Assembly (NCBI RefSeq): GCF_004339665.1
Contig: NZ_SMMU01000016.1
Span: forward strand, 1 to 64,000
Reading direction: 5' to 3'
DNA from: Azotobacter chroococcum
GTDB lineage: Bacteria > Pseudomonadota > Gammaproteobacteria > Pseudomonadales > Pseudomonadaceae
Length of the DNA stretch: 64,000 nt
Position numbers and translations under genes: made by a program. This document shows positions 8,294 to 18,000 of the stretch, in pieces (position 1 is the first letter of the stretch; each line of letters begins with the position of its first letter). The notes under the pieces were generated by a model. That model worked only from the letters and a program-made list of their open reading frames with translations. It was not told the DNA's origin and made no database searches.

Positions 8294-8309
8294 TCCATCA
8301 CATGTGAGA
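8294..8309. promoter_or_regulatory. operator-like palindrome, proximal copy upstream of the PspA-type operon
   Basis: TCCATCACATGTGAGA contains the perfect palindrome TCACATGTGA. It lies between the start of the DUF2170 gene and its predicted -10 element. A near-identical inverted copy (15 of 16 positions) is found 33 bases farther upstream, on the other side of the -35 element. Confidence 0.6.
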
Positions 8310-8310
8310 A

Positions 8311-8339
8311 AATCTAGATCAAAGTCCCAGCGCTGGCAA
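8311..8339 (-). promoter_or_regulatory. predicted sigma-70 promoter of the yjfIJ-type operon
   Basis: On the minus strand, -35 TTGCCA (8334-8339) and -10 TAGATT (8311-8316) are separated by exactly 17 bases. The -10 box lies about 30 bases upstream of the DUF2170 start codon. No convincing sigma-54 -24/-12 pair was seen, although many pspA promoters elsewhere use one. Confidence 0.5.
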
Positions 8340-8341
8340 TA

Positions 8342-8357
8342 TCTCACACGTGATGGA
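8342..8357. promoter_or_regulatory. operator-like palindrome, distal copy
   Basis: TCTCACACGTGATGGA is the inverted partner of the 8294-8309 site with one mismatch. The two sites bracket the predicted promoter, an arrangement expected for a dimeric repressor or activator that binds on both sides of the promoter. Confidence 0.55.
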
Positions 8358-8453
8358 TTTCGGGCGACATCCGCAAAGCGCGACGGGGTTGGCAAAAGAG
8401 GGACAATCCGATGGTTTGCGCAAGGGTGTGCCACATGGCGCCGGCCGCGGTGC

Positions 8454-8540
8454 GCCAAGCGCTTGGCCCGCCGGCTGGGCTTCGCCCGGGAAACCCTGTC
8501 CCGCATCCTGCACGGTCATGCACCGATCAGCCCGGACCTG
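8454..8540 (+). pseudogene. HTH antitoxin (HigA-like) relic
   Basis: About 29 codons on the plus strand read as the second half of a HigA-type helix-turn-helix, including LGFARETLSRILHGHAP followed by ISPDL. This is very close to the common pattern LGVSRxTLSxxLNGxAxISPxM. No recognisable N-terminal half and no toxin gene are adjacent, and the sequence after it runs into a REP element. It is most likely the remains of an inactivated toxin-antitoxin gene. Confidence 0.4.
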
Positions 8541-8560
8541 CCAGGGCAATCGCATGAACG

Positions 8561-8660
8561 TGTAGGAGCGAATTCATTCGCGACCCGCGCCATAGGTGCG
8601 GCAAATCGTTGAACATCTACGCCCCGCATGCGGGGCGGTCGCGGATGAATCCGCTCTTAC
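8561..8660. repeat. inverted REP pair (BIME-like)
   Basis: Two inverted copies of a Pseudomonas-type REP sequence occur: TGTAGGAGCGAATTCATTCG at 8561-8580, and the complement of a closely related sequence at about 8639-8660 (ending CGCTCTTACA). They are separated by about 56 bases. The TGTAGGAGCG...TTCATCCGCG form is typical of extragenic REP elements in Pseudomonas genomes. Confidence 0.7.
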
Positions 8661-8730
8661 AGAGGCGTATGCATGCCGACATTTCGCTTCATGCGATTGC
8701 CCTGCCGGACCTGCTCGGGCGGCGTCCCGC

Positions 8731-8748
8731 TGTAAGCCATCGCCTACA
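8731..8748 (+). promoter_or_regulatory. GacA box (upstream activating sequence) of the Rsm sRNA
   Basis: TGTAAGCCATCGCCTACA matches the GacA-binding consensus TGTAAGN6CTTACA in 11 of 12 fixed positions. It is centred about 65 bases upstream of the inferred sRNA start, the distance seen for GacA-dependent sRNA promoters such as rsmY. A TAGAGT -10-like box is at 8793-8798. Confidence 0.8.
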
Positions 8749-8804
8749 GCAGATCGAGCGTTCGCCCAATAGGATCGGAACGGCTGTCGGAGTAGAGTGA
8801 CTCC

Positions 8805-8951
8805 CATACCGACATCGAAGGATCGATGAAGGCTGCTAGGGCTTGAAGACAAGGGAACCGCCGCAAGGATCGCGGCATCATCAGGATGATGACTCCCAGG
8901 GATGAGGTGAGATGTCAAAAACGGCGAGGCTAACCCCTCGCCGTTTTTGTT
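8805..8951 (+). ncRNA. GacS/GacA-controlled Rsm-family regulatory sRNA (RsmY/RsmZ type)
   Basis: About 147 nt, running from the inferred start after the -10-like box to a strong intrinsic terminator at 8917-8951. Five GGA motifs are visible. Three sit in hairpin loops: CATCG-AAGGAT-CGATG near 8813-8828, GCCGC-AAGGAT-C-GCGGC near 8860-8876, and CATCA-TCAGGA-TGATG near 8876-8891. Others are in AAGGGAACC and CAGGGATGAG. This is the design by which Rsm sRNAs titrate RsmA/CsrA away from mRNAs. Together with the GacA box it makes the assignment strong. Which paralogue (RsmX, Y or Z) is not decided; Azotobacter is known to carry many. The 5' end is approximate. Confidence 0.85.
8917..8951 (+). terminator. 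intrinsic terminator of the Rsm sRNA
   Basis: A 12-bp stem (AAAACGGCGAGG pairing with CCTCGCCGTTTT) around a short loop, followed by TTTTTGTTTT. The A-run on the 5' side would also allow termination in the opposite direction. Confidence 0.85.
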
Positions 8952-9330
8952 TTGCGCCGAAGAAAGTGACTCGACGCCTTCGCACCGAGGGTGCTGCACC
9001 TGGCAGCAGGGCGTTTCCGGGGCAATACACGCGGAGCCGGGCAAGTGTAGGCCTGAGTCACCCTGCCACAGTGACGCCATGCCACGGTGACGGGGTACGC
9101 CATCCGGGTACACTGCAGATGGTCATCACTGTGAGCTTTCTGCTTCCATAGCACGCCGGCATGTTGTCCTCCAGCAGCATCGCCGGCATTTTCTTTTGTC
9201 GGCCACCGCCCACGCGCCTTCCCCCTCTCCTCGGCCGCTCCTGCCACGCCGCACAGTTCGTCGCCGGGGCTGACCACCAGTCACCAGCCACCAGTACACC
9301 CGCTTCCGATTCCGGTAGCAGTCTCCCTGC
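8952..9330. other. intergenic stretch without a recognised gene
   Basis: About 380 bases between the sRNA terminator and the end of recD. It contains a near-duplicate of GCCACAGTGACG/GCCACGGTGACG at about 9065-9095 and a pair of GCCGGC boxes about 20 bases apart before ATTTTCTTTT (9153-9201), which could be a weak terminator. No coding frame with family-like composition was seen. Confidence 0.5.
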
Positions 9331-11418
9331 TCATCCAGGCATCGCTCTCTCCCTCAACGCCTCCACCAGCCCGCTTCTCCGCTCCACCTGCCGCCTGACC
9401 GCCTCGTCGAACACGCTGCTGCGGCTTTCGATCAGGCTGAACCAGTGCCGCGCGCGGGTGATGCCGGTGTAGACCAGTTCCTTGGTCAGCACCGGGTTGA
9501 GGGTGTCGGGGAGGATCAGCGCGGTGTGGGCGAATTCCGAGCCCTGGGATTTGTGCACGGTCATGGCGAACACCGTCTCCACCGCGCTCAGGCGGCTGGG
9601 CAGGATGTAGCGCAGCCCATCCGAGCCGTCGTTGCGCGGGAAGACCACGCGCAGCACCGTCTGCGCCGGCGCGTCGGGCTCGGGCAGGCGCAGGGCGATG
9701 CCGATGTCGCCGTTCATCAGGCCCAGGCTGTAGTCGTTGCGAGTCATCAGCACCGGACGCCCTTCGTACCAGCCCTGGTCGCCCTCGAGCAGGCCGCGCC
9801 GGTGCAGGGCCGCGGCGATCCGCGGGTTGAGCCCTTCCACGCCCCAAGGTCCCTTGCGCACGGCGCAGAGCAGCTGGAATTCGTCGAAGGCCTTGAGCAC
9901 CGCTGCTGCCCAGTTCTTCCAGTCCACATGGTCGGGCGGGCAGTCGGCGGCCGGGCGCTTCTCGCGCAGCAGCTCGAGGTAATGGGCGTAGCCCTGCGGC
10001 CTGGCCTGGCCCTGCATCGGCAGGCCGCCGAGCAGCAGGCGCTCCAGCGCTGCATCCTCCTCGCCGCGCAGGCGCAGCACGTGCAGGTCGCGGCCGCCTT
10101 CGGCGAGGATGGTCCGCGCGCCGGCCGCATCGCGACAGTTGACCGCGCGGGCCAAGCGACCGATGCCCGAGCCGCTGCCGAAGCGCCGCGAGTGGCGCAG
10201 CATCACGGTGCGCTGGGCCAGCGGCTGGCGCCCGGCGTCGCCTTCCCGCAAGGCGGGGTCGGCGAGGGTTTCGCCGCCGACCGCCTCCAGCCAGGCGCGG
10301 GTGTCGGCGCCGTAGAAGCCGCCCTCGGCGTCGCGGCACAGATCGCCGAGCAGCGCGCCGGCCTCCACCGAGGCGAGCTGGTCCTTGTCGCCGAGGAGGA
10401 TCAGCCGGGCGTGGCGCGGCAGGGCGGCGAGCAAGCAGGCCATCATCTCCAGATCGATCATCGACGCCTCGTCGACCACCAGCACGTCGAGCGGCAGAGG
10501 GTTGCCGGCGTGGTGGCGGAAGTGGCGGCTGTCCGGCAGGCTGCCGAGCAGCCGGTGCAGGGTGGTGACCTCGCTGGGAATGGCCTTTTTCACCGAGTTA
10601 TCCACATCCAGCGAGGCGATCTGAACGCCGATGGATTCGGTCAGCCGCGCGGCGGCCTTGCCGGTCGGTGCGGCGAGGCGGATGCGTAGCGCCTGGCCGG
10701 CGGCCAGCGCCGGGGCCTGCAACAGCGCCAGCAGGCGCACCACGGTGGTGGTCTTGCCGGTGCCGGGGCCGCCGGTGATCAGGCTGAAGCTGCCGCGCGC
10801 GGCCAGGGCGCAGGCGAGCTTCTGCCAGTCGGTCTGGCGCTCGCCGTCGACCAGCAGCGGCTCGGGGAAGAGCTGGCCCAGGCTATGGGAAAGATCTGCC
10901 GGCAGCGCCGGCGCGTCGTTCAGCCGCGCGCCGATCGCCGCGGCCACCGCGCGCTCGTAGTTCCAGTAGCGGCGCAGGTAGAGGCGCTCGCCGGCGAGCA
11001 CCAGCGGCGCCTCCTCGCCCGCGCCGTCGAGCGCCACCAGGCGGCTGGCGGCCAGCGCCGCCCGCCACTGCGCCAGCTCGACGCCGGCGAGGATCTCCGA
11101 GGGCAGCAGGCTGGCGCGCGCGGCGTCCTCGCCTTCCGGCGGCAGCGACAGGGCGAAGTCCGGGCTGGCCAGGGTCGCCGCCAGATCCAGGCAGACGTGG
11201 CCGTGGCCGAGCTGGTGGCTGGCCAGGGCGGCAGCGAGCAGCGCCAGCGGCGGGCAGTTGTCGTCCAGTTCGCGGAAGAAGCCGGCCAGCGCGCGGTCGA
11301 GGGCGCGCAGCCAGCCGCGCTCGACCCAGGCGTCGAGCAGCGCCAGCAGGCCGGCGGCGTCGTGCAGTTCGGCGGCCGGCGCCGCTTCGCCCATCAGCAG
11401 GGACAGTTGTTCGCTCAT
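9331..11418 (-). CDS. recD: exodeoxyribonuclease V alpha subunit RecD
   Basis: A 695-residue SF1B helicase, the 5'-3' motor of RecBCD. After an N-terminal domain of about 190 residues, motif I (GGPGTGKTTTVVRLL) is followed by the Walker B-type VVDEASMIDLEMM. Near the C-terminus is the UvrD-like motif AMTVHKSQGSEF (near residue 610). It is somewhat longer than E. coli RecD (608) but normal for pseudomonads. The ATG overlaps the recB stop as ATGA (11415-11418), so the two are translationally coupled. It is the last gene of recC-recB-recD. Confidence 0.95.
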   Translation of the reverse strand: MSEQLSLLMGEAAPAAELHDAAGLLALLDAWVERGWLRALDRALAGFFRELDDNCPPLALLAAALASHQLGHGHVCLDLAATLASPDFALSLPPEGEDAARASLLPSEILAGVELAQWRAALAASRLVALDGAGEEAPLVLAGERLYLRRYWNYERAVAAAIGARLNDAPALPADLSHSLGQLFPEPLLVDGERQTDWQKLACALAARGSFSLITGGPGTGKTTTVVRLLALLQAPALAAGQALRIRLAAPTGKAAARLTESIGVQIASLDVDNSVKKAIPSEVTTLHRLLGSLPDSRHFRHHAGNPLPLDVLVVDEASMIDLEMMACLLAALPRHARLILLGDKDQLASVEAGALLGDLCRDAEGGFYGADTRAWLEAVGGETLADPALREGDAGRQPLAQRTVMLRHSRRFGSGSGIGRLARAVNCRDAAGARTILAEGGRDLHVLRLRGEEDAALERLLLGGLPMQGQARPQGYAHYLELLREKRPAADCPPDHVDWKNWAAAVLKAFDEFQLLCAVRKGPWGVEGLNPRIAAALHRRGLLEGDQGWYEGRPVLMTRNDYSLGLMNGDIGIALRLPEPDAPAQTVLRVVFPRNDGSDGLRYILPSRLSAVETVFAMTVHKSQGSEFAHTALILPDTLNPVLTKELVYTGITRARHWFSLIESRSSVFDEAVRRQVERRSGLVEALRERAMPG

Positions 11419-14400
11419 GCCAGGGCCTCCGCTTTCTCACCCTTGAACAGCGCATCCAGCGCCTCGATCAGTTCGCGCGGCGGGCGGGCATGGTGGATGC
11501 CCTGCCCCGCCGTGCGGCTGCCGCGCAGGAACAGATAGAGCGCGCCGCCCAGGTGCTCGTCGTAGTCGTAGCCGGGCAGGCGCGCCTGCAGCTGGCGGTG
11601 CAGCGCCAGCAGATAGAGCACGTACTGCAGGTCGTAGCGATGGCTGGCGACCGCCGCCGCCATCGCCTCGGCGGTGTAGGCGGCGTCGCCCTCGCCCAGC
11701 CAGTTGGACTTGTAGTCGAGCAGGTAGTAGCGCCCGCCGTGCTCGAACACCAGGTCGATGAAGCCCTTGAACATGCCGTTGAGCCGGTCTTTGGTCAGCG
11801 CCGGACGCAACCTGCCGGGCAGCACATGGCGCTGCACCAGGGTGTCGATCCGGCGCACGTCGACCTGGCGCGCCTCGAACCAGAACTCCAGCTCCGGCTG
11901 GTACTGGCGCAGTCCGGCCAGCGCGGCGCGCTCGCCAGCGCCGAGCGCCAGGGGCGTGGTCAGGAGCTCGAGCAGCCAGTCGGCCAGCGGCTCGATCCAC
12001 TCGGTCATGCCACGCAGCTGGCAGCGCCGGGCGATCAGCTCGCGCAGCCGCGCAGGTCTTTCGGCCAGCGCGGCGAAGCCCTCGCTACCGGCCATTTCCA
12101 GCAGGCCGTGGAGGAAGGTGCCGGGATTGGGGCCGCGCGGGAAACGGTGCAGGGTCGGCGTTTCGCCCGCGCGCAGCGGCACGAACACGCTCACGCGCTC
12201 GTCGTCGGCGGCCTTCTGCGCCGCCGGGCTGTCCGGCGCGGCGTCGTCGAAGCGGCTGGCGACGACTGCCTCGGTCGCGCCGGTCTGCAGGGCGCTGTAG
12301 GAGGCGATCCACCAGTGCTCGGCGGCGCGCCGCGCCGGGGTGCGCCAGTGCGGCTCGGCCTTGGCGGCCAACTGCTCGCGGAAGGCTTCATGGCCGACCT
12401 CCGGCGCCGCCAGCACGCAGCTTTCACCCGCCACGTCGAGCGGCGCCAGCCACTGCTCCAGCGCAGCCGTGTCGGCCAGCGGTGCGCCGCCGCCGAGCAG
12501 ATAGCCGAGCGCCGAGTCGTGCAGGCGCGACTGCCTGGCGTTGCCGGCCTTGAGGTCGGCGATGCCCAGCCAGCAGGCGTGGCAGGCGCGGGTCAGGGCC
12601 ACGTAGAGCAGGCGCAGCTCCTCGCCGAGACGCTCGCGGTCGGCCAGCGCCACCTCCTCCGCACCGGGGCTCAGCACCAGCCGGCGGCGCTCACCGTCGT
12701 GCACCTGCAGCGGCTGGCCGCCCTCCACCGCGCGGAAGGCACAGACGAACGGCAGGAACACCAGCGGGTATTCGAGGCCCTTGGACTTGTGGATGGTCAC
12801 CACCCGCACCAGCGCCGCGTCGCTCTCCAGGCGCAGCACCTGCTCCTCGGCAGCCTGGATCTCGCCGGCCAGCAGCTCGGACAGGTGGCGGATCAGCGCC
12901 TGCTCTCCGTCCAGCTCGACGGCGGCGCGCTGCAGCAGCTCGGCCAGGTGCAGCAGGTTGGTCAGCGCGCGCTCGCCGTCGGGGCGTGCCATCAGCCGCT
13001 GCGGCAGGTCGAAGTCGTGCAAGAGCTGATGGAGCATCGGCAGCACGCCCTGGCGCTGCCAGCGCTGGCGGTAGCCGCGAAACTGCATGACGCGCCGCTC
13101 CCAGATGCGCTCGTCCTGGTTCAGCCGCTCCAGCTCGGCCAGTTCGAGGCCCAGGCTGCGGCTGGCCAGCGCGGCGCGCAGCGGGCGGTCGACGTCCGGC
13201 TCGGCGCAGGCGCGCAGCCAGAGCAGCAGGTCGCGCGCCTCGGGGCTGGCGAACACCGAATCCTTGTCCGACAGGTAGACGCTGCGCACCCCGCGCGCGG
13301 CGAGCTCGCCGCGGATCGCCTCGGCTTCCTTGAAATTGCGCACCAGGATGGCAATGTCGCTGGGGCACAGCGGCTGCAGCCGGCCGTCCCGGGCGAAGCC
13401 CGCCTTGCCCTGCTGGCCGAGGGTCAGCAGGCGGGCGATCTCGGTGGCGGCGCGTCCGGCCATCTCGTTGCGATAGGCGCTGCCGGACAGCGGCGCCTCG
13501 CCCGCCAGATGCCAGAGCGTCAGCGCCGGCGGCGCGCTGCCCTCGACCTGCCAGAGCTCCTCGCGGCCCTTCGCGCCCACTTCGTGAAAGGGCAGCGGAT
13601 TGGCCGCGCCCTCGCGGAACAGGAAGGCGCCGGACCCGGCCTCGCGCTGCTCGGCCAGCCGGAACACCCGATTGACCGCGGCGACCAGCGCATGACTGGA
13701 GCGGAAGTTGGTGTCCAGGTCGTAGTGGCGGCCGGCGGTGGCCTGGCGGGCGCGCAGGTAGGTGTGGATGTCGGCGCCGCGGAAGGCGTAGATCGCCTGC
13801 TTGGGATCGCCGATCAGGAACAGGCCGCCGTCGGCGCGGTTGGCCTGCACCTCGTAGATGCGGTCGAAGATGCGGTACTGCAGCGGGTCGGTGTCCTGGA
13901 ACTCGTCGATCAGCGCCACCGGGAACTGGCCGCGGATCACTCCGGCCAGGCGCTCGCCGTTGTCGCCCTGCAGGGCGGCGTCGAGGCGAGTGAGCATGTC
14001 GTCGAAGCCCATTTCGGCGCGGCGGCGCTTCTCCTGCTCGAAGCGCCGGCAGACCCAGGCGGCGGCGTGGCGGCGGGCCGGCTCGTCGGGGCCGGGCAGC
14101 GCCTTCAGGCGGGCCGGCAGCTCGCGCATGGCCTCCAGCGCCGGGTGCCGCGGCGGCTCGCCCTTCCAGGCGTCGGCCAGGCCCTCGGGGGTCAGGCGGG
14201 TGAAGCCGGTGCCGAGGTCGAGGCCCGCCTCGTCGCCGGCGGCCCAGGCGCGCAGCTTCTCGCACCACGGCTGGTAGTAGCGTGCCTGGATCTTGCGCCC
14301 GTCCACCTGTTTGGCCTTCAGCGCCGCATCGAGCAGCGCCTCCAGCTCACCGGCCCAGGCGCCCCAGCCTTCCTTCAGCCGGGCCAGTTCGCCGGCCTGC

Positions 14401-15080
14401 GCGGCCAGCGCCCGCTCCAGCAGCGCGCCGAGCGCCTCGACCGGCAGCGGCTGCGCCTCGCCGAGCAGCGGGCGCAGCTTGTCCCTGAGCAGCGCATCGG
14501 GGTGCTGCCAGTGCTCCATCACCCAGCCCAGCGCCGCGCCGGAGAGCGGGTAGCAGTGCTGGCGCCAGTAGTCGCGCACCACCTCGGCCATCAGCTCGCC
14601 GTGGTCGGTCTCCAGGGTCTGGGTGAACAGGCTGCCGCTGTCGAAGGCGTGCTCGCGCAGCATGCGCTGGCACCAGCCGTGGATGGTCGACACCGCCGCC
14701 TCGTCCATCCACTGCGCGGCGATGTCCAGGCGCCGCGCACAGGCCGGCCAGCGTTCGGCAGCGAAGTCGCCGCGCAGTTGCCGGAGCAGTTCGTCGCCGT
14801 CTTCCTCGCCGCGAAACACCTTCGCCGCCTCGACCAGCCGCGCGCGGATGCGGTCGCGCAGCTCGCGGGTGGCGGCGTCGGTGAAGGTCACCACGAGGAT
14901 CTCCGGCGGCAACAGCTCGCGGGCAAAGCCCGCCTCGCCGCCGTGGCCGAGCACCAGGCGCAGGTACAGGGCGGAGATGGTGAAGGTCTTGCCGGTGCCG
15001 GCGCTGGCCTCGATCAGCCGGCTGCCGTGCAGCGGGAAACGCAGCGCCAGCGGGCGTGCGGGGGACGTCGGCTGGCTCAT
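11415..15080 (-). CDS. recB: exodeoxyribonuclease V beta subunit RecB
   Basis: A 1221-residue SF1A helicase-nuclease. Motif I is IEASAGTGKTFTISALYLRL near residue 25; helicase signatures include MGFDDMLTRL, ALIDEFQDTDPLQYRIF and VVTIHKSKGLEYPLVFLPF. The C-terminal RecB nuclease domain ends with YYLLDYKSNWLG, carrying the catalytic Asp and Lys. This subunit supplies the 3'-5' motor and the single nuclease site for double-strand break repair and Chi recognition. The start at 15080 overlaps the recC stop as ATGA. The open frame extends further upstream but only into recC antisense-like sequence. Confidence 0.96.
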   Translation of the reverse strand: MSQPTSPARPLALRFPLHGSRLIEASAGTGKTFTISALYLRLVLGHGGEAGFARELLPPEILVVTFTDAATRELRDRIRARLVEAAKVFRGEEDGDELLRQLRGDFAAERWPACARRLDIAAQWMDEAAVSTIHGWCQRMLREHAFDSGSLFTQTLETDHGELMAEVVRDYWRQHCYPLSGAALGWVMEHWQHPDALLRDKLRPLLGEAQPLPVEALGALLERALAAQAGELARLKEGWGAWAGELEALLDAALKAKQVDGRKIQARYYQPWCEKLRAWAAGDEAGLDLGTGFTRLTPEGLADAWKGEPPRHPALEAMRELPARLKALPGPDEPARRHAAAWVCRRFEQEKRRRAEMGFDDMLTRLDAALQGDNGERLAGVIRGQFPVALIDEFQDTDPLQYRIFDRIYEVQANRADGGLFLIGDPKQAIYAFRGADIHTYLRARQATAGRHYDLDTNFRSSHALVAAVNRVFRLAEQREAGSGAFLFREGAANPLPFHEVGAKGREELWQVEGSAPPALTLWHLAGEAPLSGSAYRNEMAGRAATEIARLLTLGQQGKAGFARDGRLQPLCPSDIAILVRNFKEAEAIRGELAARGVRSVYLSDKDSVFASPEARDLLLWLRACAEPDVDRPLRAALASRSLGLELAELERLNQDERIWERRVMQFRGYRQRWQRQGVLPMLHQLLHDFDLPQRLMARPDGERALTNLLHLAELLQRAAVELDGEQALIRHLSELLAGEIQAAEEQVLRLESDAALVRVVTIHKSKGLEYPLVFLPFVCAFRAVEGGQPLQVHDGERRRLVLSPGAEEVALADRERLGEELRLLYVALTRACHACWLGIADLKAGNARQSRLHDSALGYLLGGGAPLADTAALEQWLAPLDVAGESCVLAAPEVGHEAFREQLAAKAEPHWRTPARRAAEHWWIASYSALQTGATEAVVASRFDDAAPDSPAAQKAADDERVSVFVPLRAGETPTLHRFPRGPNPGTFLHGLLEMAGSEGFAALAERPARLRELIARRCQLRGMTEWIEPLADWLLELLTTPLALGAGERAALAGLRQYQPELEFWFEARQVDVRRIDTLVQRHVLPGRLRPALTKDRLNGMFKGFIDLVFEHGGRYYLLDYKSNWLGEGDAAYTAEAMAAAVASHRYDLQYVLYLLALHRQLQARLPGYDYDEHLGGALYLFLRGSRTAGQGIHHARPPRELIEALDALFKGEKAEALA

Positions 15081-18000
15081 GCGCGGGCCTCCTCCGTGAG
15101 TTCTGCGGGCGGGTGATCGAGCAACGACCGGTACAGGTCGCGGCTCCACTCGGGGAAATCGCCGCTTGCGGTCAGCGCGTCGAAGGTCGGGTACTGGCGC
15201 GCCAGGCTGGCGCTGCCGGCCGCCTCGCCGCCGTGGTTGTAGCCGCCCTCGTAGGCCTTGCAGGCGGCCTCTCCGGCCTTCGCCTCGTCGTCCACATTGA
15301 GCAGCCAGGCGATGGCGGTATTCAGCGCCACCGGCAGCGGCGCCTCCAGACCGGCGCGCCAGGCTTCCAGCCACAGGCGCAGGATCGCCTGCGCCTTCGC
15401 CTGCTCGATGGGGGCGAACTTCAGGCTGGCATCCTCGCTGACCAGCAGGGTGGTCAGCGGCACGTCGCAGGCCGCGGCGGCGACATGCGCCACCCAGGGC
15501 CTGAGCAGGCGGTGCCATTTCCAGCCGTCCTTGCCGCGCCGGAGGTCGCCGGGCTGCAGCTCGATGCGCGCCAGCGCGCCGCCGGCATTGCGGCGCAGGC
15601 CACCGAGCCAGCCCTGCAGCTCGACGCCGGCATGCGCGAACTGCAAGGGTTTCGGCGAGTCCAGGCGTTCGGGCCAGTCCGCGCAGAGCGCCCGGTAGCG
15701 CCCGATCTGCTCCGGCAGCGGCTTCAGCACGGCCTCGCGCAGGCGCTCGCCGAAACCGGCCAGCGGCAGCCGGCCGCTGCGCTGCAGGCGCAGGGCGGCG
15801 GCCTCGAGCGCCGGCCCGACCTGCGCCGGGTCGTCCTCCAGGGCCAGAGTGGCGGCGTCCAGCAGGGTCTGGCGCAGCTGGTGCAGCTCCAGGCCGTCGA
15901 GGCCGAAGGGCTCCTCGTCGAGCTGCGCCTGCGCCTCTTCGTCCAGATGCACCTTGAGGCGCTGGGTGAAGAAGTGCTTGACCGGGTCGCGCAGGAAATT
16001 CTGCAGGGTCTCCAGGGCCAGCGCGCCGTCCGGCTCGAACGGCGGCAGCGCCTGCGCCGCCCCGGCCGGCCCGTCCTGGCGATGCAGCGCCGCCCATTCG
16101 CGGGCGTAGCTGAACAGCGCACCGTCGCCCGCGAAATAGCGGCGGCTGAACGGCTGCAACGGATGTTCGGTGGTCAGCGCTGCGAGCAGCTTTTTCGCTT
16201 TGTCAGCCTCTGGATCGCTCGCGTCATAGTATTCCTCCCGCAAACGCCAGCCGCTGGCGGCATGGTCGCGCAGCTGGCCGAGCAGCACCGAGGCCGGCCG
16301 CTCGCAGTTGTCGCGGATGCTGCGCCCCACCCAGCTGATGTAGAGCTGCTCGCGGGCGGCGAGCAGCGCCTCGAGCAGCAGGTAGCGGTCGTCCTCGCGG
16401 CGCGAGCGGTCGCCCGGGCGGTAATCGCCGGCCATCAGGTCGAAATCCAGCGGCGTCACGCTGCGCGGGTAGTCGCCGTCGTTCATGCCGAGCAGGCAGA
16501 CCATGCGGAACGGAATGGCGCGCATCGGCATCAGGGTGCAGAAGTTCACCGCGCCGGCCAGAAAGCGCTGGCTCAGGCGACCCTGATCCAGGGTGCCGAG
16601 CCAGGCCTCGCGGACCACGCTGAGCGGCAGGGGCTCCTCCAGAGCGACCCCGGCGCACAGCTCCAGCCATTCCTCCAGCGCCTCGCCGAGCTGGCCGAGC
16701 AGGGTCTGGTCGCGCTCGCTCTGCGCCAGGAAGAAGTCGCCGAGCATGGCCTGCAGGATGCGCCCCCACTCCGCCGGCGCGGCAGGCTTGGCCAGGCGCC
16801 GGTGCAGGGCGTCGAGGGCGTCGAGCAGCTGCACCAGCGGGCCGATCAGCGCGGCGTCCAGCCCGCCGATCTCGTCGAAGGGCTCGATGCCGGCGCAGGG
16901 CGCGCCGCGGCCCACCGCGTAGCCGAGCAGCATGCGGCGCAGGCCGAAGCGCCAGGTGTTCTGCTCCAGGTTCGCCGGCAGGCCGAGGCCGGCGCGGCGC
17001 TCGGCGTCCAGGCCCCAGCGGATGCCGGCGCCCTCGATCCAGCGGCGCAGGGTCGGCAGCTCGCTCGCCTCGATGGCGAAGCGCGCGCGCAGCGCCGGCA
17101 CGTCGAGCAGGTCGAGCACCTCGCTGACGGTCAGCCGGCCTTCCGGCAATCTCAGCAGCTGTTCGACGGCAATCGGCAGCGGATCGCAGCCGCGCTGCCC
17201 CTGGTCGGCGAGGGTGAAGGGGATGTAGCGGTCGTCGTCCTGGGCGTACTGGCCGAACACCGCCTGGATGTGCGGCGCGTAGGCGTTGACGTCCGGGACC
17301 ATGACGATCACCTCGCGCGGGCGCAGGCTCGGGTCGGCGGCGAAGCGGTCCAGCAGCTGGTCGTGGAGGATCTCGACTTCGCGCTGGGCGCTGTGGGCGA
17401 TGTGAAAGCGCAGCGAGCGGTCGGCCCCGGGATCGACCGGCGGCCACGCCTGGCGGGTTTCCTCCAGGGTGCGCAGGTGGAGGATGTCGTCCTGCAGCTG
17501 GCCGAGCAGGTGCGTGGTGTCGCCCGCGCCGAACAGGTCGATGCGCCCGCCGAGGATGGCGAAGCGCTCGCGGTAGTGCTCGGGGTCGTCGTGCATGTCG
17601 AGCAGGTTGATGTAGTCGCGGCCCTGCTTGCCCCAGGCGGCCAGGAGCGGATGGGCGTGCTGGTGCAGGTCCTCGGCGGACAGCCCCGGCGCCAGGCCGC
17701 CCTTGCGCTGCTGGCGGCGGTACTGGTGGCGCAGCAGGTCCTGGTCGGGAACGATGTCGCCCCAGTGGTACTGGCAGGGGTTGTGCACGCAGAGCAGCAC
17801 CTGGCTGAAGCGCGCCAGGGTGGCCAGCGCCTCGAGGGTCTGCGCCGGCAGCGAGGAGATGCCGAACACGATGACCCGGCGCGGCAGGCCGGGCGGCGCC
17901 GCCTCGAGCGTGCGCAGGCGCTCGACGAAGCGCAGGTGCACGCCGGCGCGGCTGGCGGCCAGCGCCTGGCGGCCGACGTCCTCGAGCAGGGCGCGCCACA

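Noticed and set aside
11490-15116. A 1208-codon plus-strand open frame opposite recB
   Set aside because: It is the antisense shadow of a high-GC gene: dominated by Gln/Ala/Arg/Gly, with no family motif, while the minus strand encodes complete RecB.
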